Of a stretch of DNA of 64,000 nt, positions 26,080 through 36,575 are shown one piece after another (position 1 is the first letter of the stretch; each line of letters opens with the position of its first letter). The DNA lies in assembly GCA_016748015.1 (NCBI GenBank), contig JAAOMT010000198.1, forward strand, positions 176,894 to 240,893, written 5' to 3'. This stretch comes from Geosiphon pyriformis. Its lineage: Eukaryota > Glomeromycota > Glomeromycetes > Archaeosporales > Geosiphonaceae. A program made the translations under genes and the position numbers. The notes below the pieces were generated by a model. It searched no databases. It was given only the letters and a program-made list of their open reading frames with translations, and had not been told where the DNA came from.

Positions 26080-29000
26080 ATGGATAACTATGAAATTGTC
26101 AAAGAGTTGGGAGACGGTTCTTTCGGCAATGTACTTCAAGCACAGCATAAAAATACAGGTCTAGTGGTGAGCTACAATATTTTATTTACCTAGCTGAAAA
26201 CAACGTTTTTTTGATTTTTTTTCAACTTTTCGGAAGGAACTTGTTCCAGATGAACGGCAGTTTTCGCCCTTCAAAGAATTGAATTTCCATGCTTCCTTTT
26301 AATTCAAAATTGGATTATTTTCAAGCAATTCTTTGTATTGTTTTCGGATAAATTTTCGATCCCTTTTTTGAGTAAGGAAATTTATCGGATCAAACAGAAT
26401 TTCGTTGAATTGAAGAAATTCGCTTCTTTATTATATGCCTCTGCCATCTTGATCAAATATTATGTAAACCTTTCTTTTTATTTTTCATTAGGTGGCCATT
26501 AAGAAGATGAAAAAAAAGTTTTCATCTTGGGAAAAAGTTTGTGAGCTACGTGAATTTAAGGTGAGAGATCCCTATATGATCCTCGTGCTGTTATTAAATT
26601 AACCTGATTTTCTAATGATTTTTAGTCTTTGCGAGGTTTGCCTTCGCACCCCAATGTGATTGGCCTTCTTGAAGCTTTTCTAATACCTCAAACTCGGGAA
26701 TTAAATTTCGTATTTGAGTTTATGGAAGTAAATTTATATCAAGTTATTAAGGAAAGAAAAGGAAGACCTTTTAGTCAACAAGTTGTTCAATCAATCATGT
26801 AGGTTAAATTTCCTTTATTTAAACGACATCTTTAATCTATAATGTTCAATGAAGTTTCTGATTATTAGTTTCAAATTAATAACTTATTACATTTTCTACA
26901 TGATCAAAGGTTTCAAGTATTTCAAGGAGTATATCATATACATTCGTACGGTCTATTTCATCGTGACCTAAAGCCCGAAAATATTTTAATTTCGACAAAA
27001 AAAAAGCTCATTAACGATTTTCTGCAGCCAGACATTTCCTTGGAATCCAAAGAAAATCCGAATAATTATTCCGTTCAATTCAATTTATTCCAATCAAATG
27101 AAAGTATGGATATTCAAGAGTTAAATGAAAATTATGATAATATCGAATATATCGTTAAAATTGGTGATTTCGGTTTGGTAAGAGAAATCAAATCTAGACC
27201 GCCATATACAGACTATGTTAGCACCAGATGGTTAGTAAAAATAATTTATACATCATATATTTTCTCCAATTTCTCCACAGCTTACTATATTATGTTAAAA
27301 TTAATCTTTTGGGCATTAGCCAGACTGATTTCATTATCAATTCACCTATTCTAGGTATCGCGCACCAGAAGTTCTTCTTCGCTCAAATTTTTATTCTTCT
27401 CCGATAGATATTTGGGCACTAGGTGCCATTATGGTTGAACTTTATACATTGAAGCCGCTTTTCCCTGGTCAAAGTGAAGTGGATCAATTGTCGAAAATTT
27501 GTAGATTATTAGGAAGTCCGGGTCTTTCAACTGATTCTACTGGTGAGATTGGTGGATTAGGCGGTGGTGAGTGGAAGGAAGGTCTCAAATTGGCCAAGAA
27601 CATCGGTTTCAATTTTCCCACGGTAAGTACTCTTTTCCTTTCCTTCAAAAAATTGGCTTTTTAATAATACAAGTTTTATTTTAGACTCGGCCTGAACCAC
27701 CTTTAAAAATTTTTCCTCCATCGACCCCGGCAATTTTACTTCAATTAATCGCACAGTTATTACGATATAATCCAAGTCAACGTTTAACAGCCTTGGGTGC
27801 TCTTAAACATCCATATTTTGTTGAATCTAATATGATTTTTCAACCAACGGTTGTGCAGGAAATTTCAGTCATTGGATTCAACCTTACAGACAAAAAACGC
27901 AAGAATGAGAATTTCTCTGCTTTACGAAAGCTAGCTCAAGGAGTTAATTCTGTGCCATTCGAGAAAAAGAATACAAGATATTCATGGAGCAAAGCTGAGG
28001 AGACGTCAAAACAAGAAAAATTAGTCATGACCGAAACTTCGGGTGATAAGCTAACGAAAGACATTATTTCCCTACCTCCTTTGAACATTAATGCCGCAAA
28101 TCACTTTAAACTAGAAGAATTTGTGCTTCCATCCATCAAGGCAGTAAGTCCTTTCAGCTCAGAACAATCACTAGCTACTGATATTAAGCACCTTAACGGG
28201 GCTAATGGCGATCCGTCAGAACAAACATTATCGGAAGCAAATGGAACTTTATCTGATTTTGAATCTTTATATGATTCAATATTTGCCCCTTCAATTACCG
28301 GATGTCAAGCGGAATCTCGTTCAGATTCTTCGTTGTTAGGGACCCGATTACATAAGCATTCTGAATATCAAGTATTTTCAACTCAAAAATCAATCACCGA
28401 TAATTTCCCATCAACCAGGAAAAACTTTGGACACAAAAGAAGTCGTTCCAACACTGCTAGTCCAATCGATCAAATGGTAAAAGAGATCAATCATGTTAAT
28501 AATGGTGTGAATGAAACAAAAACTTTAGTCAATGGCCCAACAAATACCATAGATTTACACAGTTATCAACTGCCAGACGACGTGATCAAATTTTTCGGGG
28601 TCTCAGAAGACTCGAAAGGACCCACTAGAAAATCTTCATCCCCATCAAGGGATTTTATGAAAGTTCATCGAAGATATTCTTCAAATTCTGCCACATTGGC
28701 AGAAAATTCGTCGATTTACTCATTTGATACGAATAATCAAGGTAAGGACGGCTTCCGTCTACTTACCTCTAGCATATTTTGTCCCATTACCTTTTTCAAA
28801 TTCTTTTTAATGTCAAATAAAGCTACGGCGCCTTATGCCACCCGATATTATGGCCAGCATTTAATGAGTTGGCAACAGATGCGTCAACTAGAGAATGGGA
28901 CTTCTAGTATTAACGCCAAATTGGATGGAAACTTGGGGTATGCTACAATTTTGAGCAAATTAGAGTGTCCGACATTTCACTCATTTCATTTTGATATTAT

Positions 29001-29408
29001 AGCACATTAAAAAATACTCCATATACTTCATCAACAATCGATCAACACCAACTAAATCCTTCGGTCTCGGTGCCTAAGTTTCAACTTAAAAAACCCGATG
29101 CTTCTACAAACTTTTCACCTAATTTGACCAATGGATTCTTGTCTAACCTAAGAGCTGCGGTACGATTACATACATATTCACCTACGAAACATAAATCTAC
29201 GATCCCTCTTAACGAAATTGAAGGACCCTCCCTTTCAAGTTCCACATTACCCAATATTCTTCCAGCCATACCACCATTATCTTTATCACCAACCACCAAA
29301 TTAATTTCTAATGAAGATCTAAATTATACGAAGGTTTCTAGTGAAAGGAGGAATTCCTTCCGGGAAGATGTACTTGGTCACTCTCAATATAACGAATTTG
29401 CTCTGTAG
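26080..29408 (+). CDS. Ime2/MAK/ICK-type serine/threonine protein kinase
   Basis: This is a CMGC kinase of the RCK group (yeast Ime2, S. pombe Mde3/Pit1, animal MAK/ICK), which act in meiosis or cilium-length control. Start ATG 26080 gives [20 protein letters not shown] (glycine loop). Then [10 protein letters not shown] (lysine), [36 protein letters not shown], the catalytic loop [15 protein letters not shown], and the activation loop [13 protein letters not shown] with the TxY dual-phosphorylation site. [21 protein letters not shown] and the C-lobe follow. Between [10 protein letters not shown] and DFG there is a ~50-residue asparagine/glutamate-rich insert (about 26995-27155). After the kinase domain (ends about 27830) comes a ~500-residue low-complexity serine-rich tail with RRYSSNS and KRSRSN sites. 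The tail exons are joined by an intron near 28938-29005. Stop TAG at 29406-29408. About eight introns. Confidence 0.85.
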
Positions 29409-30921
29409 CGAATAACATTTAAATTCTCTTGGTGTAGCTATAACCTATAGCCTATCATTATATGGACTAATCGAGTGGTGTAACGAATCATTTGATTCGC
29501 TGTGTAGCCAATAGTTTTTCAATTGCATGTTACCCCGTTTTGGTTTAATGCTAGGATACTTGTAGGACGCGAAAAAATTTTTCGATTTACTAGCAGCACC
29601 CAAAATTCAATGGTGACCAAGCAACAAAATAAGTTTTTAATATGAGCGACAAATTGGTTTAACAAAAAAAATAAAGCCAATGAAAAAGTGAAAAAGAATG
29701 AGAAATGAAAAAGCAAAGTGTAATATTTTAATAAATTTACATTTTTACCAGCTTTTGCGAAATAAAAAAATAGTTTTATGGAAAGACTATCTAGATTTAC
29801 TATTTTCCAAGACAAAGAGAGACCATATATTAAAATCAAGATGGCTTTTACAATATAAATTAACAAAATCAACTAACCAGTTATAAAAACAATGGTATTC
29901 CAAAAAACCATGTCAATTTATTACAATGTTTAACATTCAAAAAATTTTGAAAATCAAATAACTGGTTAAATAATTTTAAGAAAAATATGTATATTTAAGT
30001 AAAACAAATAATGCACCATTAAATAACTTTTTTAAAATATTATAATAAACTTAAAAATATATTAAAAAAATATAATATATATATATATATATAATACAAA
30101 TAAAAATTATACTAAAATTAAAAACTTGAATTAATTAAAATACTTTTTAATTATTTAATATTATATATATATTAAACTTTAAAAAAACATAAAAAATTAT
30201 TTTTAAAAGTTTTAATTTTAATTATTTTAATATAATAATTATAATTTTTTTAAAAAAAAAACAAAAAAATATATATGTATATTAAAAATAAAAGTTATTA
30301 TTATTATTAATTAATATTAACTGTTTTTGTTATCAAATGATTTAAATAATAACTAAAAAAATTGGTAATCTTATGTTTAATAATATTAATAAAATTTGAA
30401 ATAATATTTTTAATAAATTGTTTTATTAATTCAAAAAGATAATATATATATCAAAATTTTAATAATTATAATACAATATAAAATACTTAAAAAAATTATT
30501 TTTATATTAATTAATACAAACAAACAAAAAAAACTTTTTTTATAAAATTATAAAATATAATATATATATATATATATATTAATATTTTTGCAACCAAAAA
30601 AAGCTAGTCGAAGAAATTGCTAATTACAACTGAAAATAATCCCACCAAATGGAATTTAAATAATTAGTATTTGAAACAAAATATTAATGTATTCTATTTA
30701 TTATTAAAAGTAATGCATAAATTGCTACAATGAGAAACAGTTTAAGACTTGATAACGATGGTTAGACAAATTTTTGAATTACATGTCGGACAATTGCAAT
30801 AAAAATTGCTTGCTATTATGATTATATGAAAAAAGTGTTTCAAATATCAGGTGGATTTGTAAAAATTTCTAATCGTTTGAATGTTCATTCTAATAATAAT
30901 AAGTTACATTCTAATATCTTT
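29409..30921. other. AT-rich intergenic region between kinase and PEX22 (convergent)
   Basis: This holds the 3' flanks of two convergent genes. The stretch 29930-30590 is almost pure A/T with (AT)n runs around 30074-30094 and 30557-30580. An open frame at 29519-29872 on the minus strand is hydrophobic and low complexity and is not considered a gene. Confidence 0.5.
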
Positions 30922-32002
30922 TTATCGTCGCCTTCTCATAAGTAGGGGATCCGAATTCAAAGAGCTTGTTAATAGGCTACTGCATATTTCGACATTATTC
31001 CATTGACTGGTATCAACTGTTGTAATATTATTGGTGGTGGAGTTGGTGTTGCTAGTGCTTCCACGGGTTTCAGTACGAGGTCTGTTTCTTGATGTTGTTG
31101 ATGATGGAATTGTATCATTTTTTGTAAAGAATCGATTCGTGTATATGGTGCTATTAGCATCCCTCTTAACCCAAACAACACGTTCAACGAAACCTCTTAC
31201 TAAATCTATGACATCAGAACCATCACCTTCAACGTGAACTGAAGCCTCCAAATGTCGAATTATATGAACCTTTCCTTCATCTTTCTCGCAAAATAAAACT
31301 TTTCTTTCATCAATAGTGTTAGGAATAAAAAAATTGGCATCACGAAATAGTGAAAGAATTTGATCTTTCTCTTTTTCGGTCTTGATGGAAGAGACAAGGT
31401 AGATGGTATAATTTCTAGTGAGAATTTCCAACAATGGAATAATATTTTCAATAAAAGCATAATTAGGTGAATCCGGATCGTTAGATGAGTTCCAAATGAG
31501 CGTCTATTTTAATGGATAATTTTAAAAAATCATAGTTTAAAAAGACACTAAAGAGTAATTAAAAAAATCCTTGACTTCTCTTACATTTCTCAATGATATA
31601 GACATTGATCTCTTTCTTGTTCTGACATTCCTATTTTGTTGTTGGGGCCTTTGGTGACGGAGAGTTGGTAGTTCAACAGGTGGACGCCTCCGTGGCCGTG
31701 ATTGACTTGGTGGTATTATAGGTCGTAAAGTCTAAAAACAGTAAAAAAAACAATTTTATTTACTTAAAATAAAGATAAAAAGAACAGTACAAAAGGTTTC
31801 GAGAAACTTTTAGACTTCTCACTTCATTTCTTTCCGCTTCACTCGTGGTTTCCTCCTCCCCGGAAGCTCTGTTTTCACGTCGGTCTCTAGGTTGCGACCT
31901 TTGGTAAAGGTAATACAATATACCAGCTGCTGCCACTGCTAGCGCTGCATAGGTATATATTGCCGAGTTTCTCCCCCTTGTGTTTGTCTTTGCCGAAGAC
32001 AT
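30922..32002 (-). CDS. PEX22: Peroxin-22-like peroxisomal membrane protein
   Basis: Pex22 anchors the ubiquitin-conjugating enzyme Pex4 to the peroxisome membrane for recycling of the import receptor Pex5. Start ATG 32000-32002 gives a short basic N-terminus (MSSAKTNTRGRNSAIYTYAA) and one membrane helix AALAVAAAGILYYLY, then a charged linker. After two short introns a proline/arginine-rich linker ends in RKRSMSISLRN. The soluble domain has the Rossmann-like pattern of Pex22: TLIWNSS, IIPLLEILTRNYTIYLVSSI, EKEKDQILSLFRDANFF, KVLFCEKDEGKVHIIRHL. It ends in a threonine/asparagine-rich stretch and LLTSSLNSDPLLMRRRR before the stop at 30922-30924. The topology (N-terminal anchor, cytosolic domain) fits. 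Pex22 is poorly conserved, so the call rests on architecture plus weak motif similarity. Confidence 0.7.
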
Positions 32003-32582
32003 TCTAAAATGAATTGAGATACTGTTTTAATTGTAAATTTTTGTGATCGTCGATTGAGCTGATCATTTTTCCTCAAATTTAGAAGGCCTCAACAGCCACA
32101 ACTGATACTAGCCACCTAATCTAACCGAAGATAATTGATAATTGATGAAGATTCAATATAAAACTTAGTCATTTATTAAATGATTTGTAAAATTTAAATA
32201 ATATGTATTTAATATTAAAGTATTAATTTTTATAGCAATTGTTTATTAAAAAACAAAAACAAGAATTAAATTATAAAATATTTTTATCAACTTTAAATAA
32301 GAATAAAGATTTTAATTATTTATACTTCAATCAAAAATTGTAATAAAAAATCAATTATAATTAATTACAGTATTTTTTTTAATTAAAAAGTTATATAAAG
32401 TTACTGAAAATTCTTTTTGTAAAGAACATAACATAATAGTATTACCTCTTTTTTGAATGTTACATTTGTTAACACAGCATAATAATTTTTTTTTAAACAG
32501 ATTCATGAAAATTTTCTCATCTCTTTATTATTTAAATCTTTTGGTAATTATATTAAGAAATGACTATCCCGAAAATTTTGAC
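32003..32582. other. Intergenic region between PEX22 and augmin-8-like genes
   Basis: This is AT-rich sequence between the PEX22 start and the stop of the next minus-strand gene. No ORF or repeat of note. About 100 bp beside the PEX22 start are more GC-balanced and may be its promoter. Confidence 0.5.
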
Positions 32583-34214
32583 TTAGTCTAATTTTTTTGG
32601 CCGGATTTTCTTTGAACTCATTTCAATGTTCTGAATTCGTAAACTTCTTTCTAGAGTTTCCGCCTCAGAAATTGCGTGAAGAAGAGCTTTACAATCATTC
32701 AACTCTTGAATCTTTTCTCTGGTGCTGGTGCAAAGTTGGTGCATTATTTGAGCTATTTCATGAACCTGTCATTCATATTGATTATTAAGATCCATAATTT
32801 TGCGTGGAAAAACATAAACTAAACTTGAATTCATTACCATGCTAGACTCAATTTTGCTATCTTCAATGATTTTAGCCACAGCGTCAGAGCATTCTTTTAT
32901 CTGTTCCGATAACGAAACTATAAAGAAAATTAATCAGATATTAGACCGTTTTAAAATTCTTTGAACTATTTAATAAGATTTTAGACCTATATCTCCAGTT
33001 TCGGCATTCATCACTGGCATCGCGACTATGGTATTTGACAAAGATGATGCAAAAGGAATGTAGCATGCTTTAAAATCTTCTAATTGTTGGACGGTTTGGT
33101 GTAACTGATCTCTCTAAGAAAAAAGAGAGAAAGAATTTACACGTACTCGAATAAAATATGTAGCGCAAAAAAAAAAACTTGGTGAATACCTGGACAGATA
33201 AAGTCTCTTGTAGCAATATGATCTCCTTTTCTAATTCAAATCTTCTTTGAGCTTCACTGAGTTCCTGTTTTTTCCGAACGAGTAATTCCCATGCTTCTAA
33301 TATCTGCGTCTAGGATATCCATATACAATTTAAATTTGTCATGGTACAAATTAAGTGAGAGTTTTCCGTATAGGAATTTACCTCTGCTGCTTGCTTTTGG
33401 AATTCAAAAGATTGAAAAGATTTGGCATTGATGAAACACCATTGATTTAAACGTGCATTTAACATTGCGACCTCATCATCCAGGCTCATAGAGAGATTAT
33501 CTTGCTCGCTGGCTTCAGAAGTCTTCTTACATTTCCAAAAAAAAACATAATCAATGTGGCATTTCCGAATTTCAACGAGATCACTTGTCGGAAACTAATG
33601 ACCGACCTTAGAGGAAGTCAATCCTTGAATTGACGAGATACTATAAGAATCACTTGATCGCTTGATGTCTAAAAAAAAGGAACGATTAAAATTTATATGG
33701 CCAAAACTGGTACCTGATTCTTTAAAGATTTAAATCAGATGAATTGGAATATTTGCTTTTATTTTTTATTTTTTGATGAAAAGGGTTAAGAAGTCACCTG
33801 ATCTCTTCGAAGCGTTAATGACTCTCGAAGTATTCTGTCTTTTTTTAATCAAAGACGGTTTCAATTCATCTAGAGTAGATGATCTAAGATTACCGGGGTG
33901 ATCCCTAGGAGTCGTTGTAGCTATGGGGGTAACATTCTTTGTATTTACATTCACCAATGGGCTTAAAGTAACCCTTTCTTTAGACTTGGTCAAGGAAGGC
34001 ACCTTCAGAATATTCTCGATAGAATCTTTGGGAGCTGCACTTAATTGTTTATTATTCAAGGTCTGCATATATCGCGAGGGTATCTCACGAACTATCCAAG
34101 AAATTCATTATTAAAATTAACTGTACTACAAGAAAACAGAAATCTTAAAAATATGGTTTTTAACAAACCTTTTTTCTTTCGTCCCGGTGTGCTTTTCGAG
34201 AATGAGGTAGCCAT
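32583..34214 (-). CDS. Augmin complex subunit 8-like protein (HAUS8 / QWRF family)
   Basis: Augmin binds spindle microtubules and recruits gamma-tubulin for branching nucleation. Subunit 8 (human HAUS8/Hice1, plant AUG8/QWRF) provides the microtubule contact. Start ATG 34212-34214 gives MATSFSKSTPGRKKK; after an intron come VREIPSRYMQTLNN and a basic, Ser/Thr/Pro-rich region ending KPSLIKKRQNTSRV, SKRSGDF. A later exon carries EVAMLNARLNQWCFINAKS, the QWRF-like signature (plant RLLQWRFANARA). Then FEFQKQAAETQILEAWELLV, LEKEIILLQETLSVQRDQL and LEDFKACYIPFASSLSNTIV, matching the conserved helical core in order. A C-terminal helical segment includes LSEQIKECSDAVAK and VHEIAQIMHQLCTSTREKIQ. An intron starting GTAATG and ending GACAG removes an apparent stop. 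Stop TAA at 32583-32585. About seven introns. Confidence 0.65.
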
Positions 34215-34660
34215 GGAAGGGTATAATACAAATGTTTATACATTCAAAATTTGTTGCTGTCATTTAAAATACCAATAATATTTATTTATTTGTTTTTATA
34301 AAAACAATGTTTTTTTTTGATGACAAAAAATGTCTTTCAAACTTTCATTTATGACATCATCTGTTTGTTAAATAAAAAACACGTATTAAATATAAAAAAA
34401 TCAATTATTACGTAAAAATATTTTTATTTACCTAATTAAATAATTATTTCATTTAATTATATATATATATATATATATATTATTATTATTATTATTATTA
34501 TTATATTTTTAATTGATTTATTTTGGTTAATTTATTTTTAAAAATTAAAATTAAAATATTTAAATTGGTTATTTAAATAAGTTAAAATATAATTGTTTTT
34601 TTTATTATTTTGAATTTATTTATAAAAAAAAAAAAAATTGTATTTAATAAAACTTCTTTC
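34215..34660. other. AT-rich spacer with (AT)n/(ATT)n microsatellite
   Basis: This lies between the augmin-8-like start codon and LINE copy B. About 34460-34503 holds (AT)n followed by (ATT)n. The rest is A/T-rich with no ORF. Confidence 0.55.
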
Positions 34661-34790
34661 TCTTTTTTATCCCAAATTCCTAAAAAAGAGTCAAAAGTTT
34701 TTTGAAAAAGAAGTTTTTACAATTCAGTATGATAAATCCAAACTGTTTCTGCTTGATTACAAGACTATTGTTGGTCTCAATATTGCTGTA

Positions 34791-36575
34791 ATGAAGAAGT
34801 CTGCCAAAGACTTTAGTGCTGATACTGTTAGTAAGGATGTTGCTTCTAGAAAAAAAAAAAAAGGTGGTGTTTTAAAGGACAGTGCAGCTCAGAAAATGGT
34901 TTTGTCTAATAAAGTGGTTGGTGGTTCTTGGGGGTCTGAGGCTGGAAATACCATTGAATCTGATAGTATGGACATGAAAGAGGAGTTTTTAGTTGAAAAG
35001 ACTAGTATAGATTATAGAAAAAGAGTTTTCTGGAAGGAAAAGACAATAACCAAACACCTAAAAAGCCTAAAATAGTTACTAAGCAAGCTTTAGGTAAACT
35101 GCTGGACAAAATCAACTTTTTGGGCAGTGATGATAATGACATCCTCTTGGATGGTCCTGTGGTTTTTCTTCCCTTCCTAAAAAACTTGGTCAATGTCTCT
35201 GTTAGAAAGTCTTTTGCTCTGGATATCAGTTTGGACAATGTTGTTAAGAAATCTACTCAGGAAAAGCTTGTGGTAATCAGGAAATTATTCTCAAAAATCA
35301 ATGGTTTTGGGGGGCCTCTACTCCCTCAAAATTTGCTGGGATCATCAAAGTGTCATTCACTTCTAATTTGAGTTTGGCGCAGGCTTCCAAAAAGGCTAAG
35401 AATGCAAAGATCTTGGTGAACACCAATCTCAAGAAACCTTCTGGGCACTTAGATTGAGCTGTGGTAGTTAAAAAAATTCCAGTTGGAACATTGGCTGAGG
35501 CTATGTGCACTGTGCTTTCTGAATTTGGTTCTGTTGTGTCAATCAAGATGTAGTTGGTAGGGCTATGGCAAAAGCTGTAGTAGAATTTACTCAATCGGAT
35601 CAGACTGATTTGGTCACAACCAGATAGTCTATCTTAATTGGAAAAGATGCTGTAAGAGTGACCAAAGCTAATTTAGACAAAGAATCATGAGATACAAGAG
35701 ATCAGCATAGAGCTTTGCTCTATATACTTCCAATAGACACCAATGCTCATGATATTTGGGACTTTATTGGCTTTGTGGATGGGAAAACTTGTACAATCAA
35801 TTGCCATTCTGTTACATATGCTCAGACCAAATGTGCCATTGTTTGTTTTGAGTCCACTGATTCACTAAATGCTGTCATGGAAACTACACTGGTTTTAAGA
35901 GGTGCTCATTTTTATTGGTCTCATTTTGGCTCAGCTGTATGTGCAATGTGTGGAAAGTTGGATCATACTTCTTTGGTCTGTGCTTCTGATAGGAATTTTT
36001 CTTCTGGTAAATTGCCATATCAGGCACTTTCAGATGCAGACAAGAGTAGACTGGCAGCCATTTATGCCAAATGTTTAGCTCCAGTTGCTCAGCCTGTTGC
36101 TTTTGGTGGTGCTTTATAAACAAGTATTGTAGGTAGGTCTTCTTTCCCTCCTTTTTCTGGCCATAATGGTTTGGTTAATTCTGGTTCCTCTTTGGAGATG
36201 AAGCCCACCCTGCAAGTGTTTTTAGAATTGAATGATAGGTTTGCTGCACTTGAGCACAGTCTTGCCAGCTTTGCAAAGTGTGTAAATAAGCTGGCTAAAA
36301 GATTGGACTCACCCGAACCAACAGTTTCTCAGCTTAGCTCTGGATGTCAGCCATTGGTAACCCCTTCATCACAAAATCAAGGGGCAAATATAGTGATAAG
36401 TAAGGGTTCAGGTGTGGCTACCAGTGGTAGGACTATTGTAGGAGCAGCAGTTTTTGATTCTTTAGTGGTCTCAAAAATAGAGAAAACTTTGAAGAATTTG
36501 TTGATTATAGTTATGGGTCTCTCAGCCAAAATGGACAATACTGGTTTGGTTCTTGCTATTTCCTTTTCTCAATGA
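34791..36575 (+). pseudogene. LINE copy B ORF1 (gag-like, CCHC knuckle), broken
   Basis: It begins at ATG 34791 with MKKSAKDFSADTVSKDVASR and a lysine run. It includes FALDISLDNVVKKSTQEKLV, FGGPLLPQNLLG, IPVGTLAEAMCTVLSEFGSV, LLYILPIDTNAHDI and FVDGKTCTINCHSV. The knuckle CAMCGKLDHTSLVC lies around 35940-35980. It is interrupted by TGA at 35456 and further stops near 35552, 35626 and 35687. It ends LSAKMDNTGLVLAISFSQ with TGA at 36573-36575, which overlaps the ATG of ORF2 as ATGA. The ORF1 product would coat the element RNA. Confidence 0.75.

Noticed and set aside
29519-29872. Hydrophobic minus-strand ORF that could look like a small membrane protein
   Set aside because: Low-complexity AT-rich translation with no family resemblance; between convergent genes.
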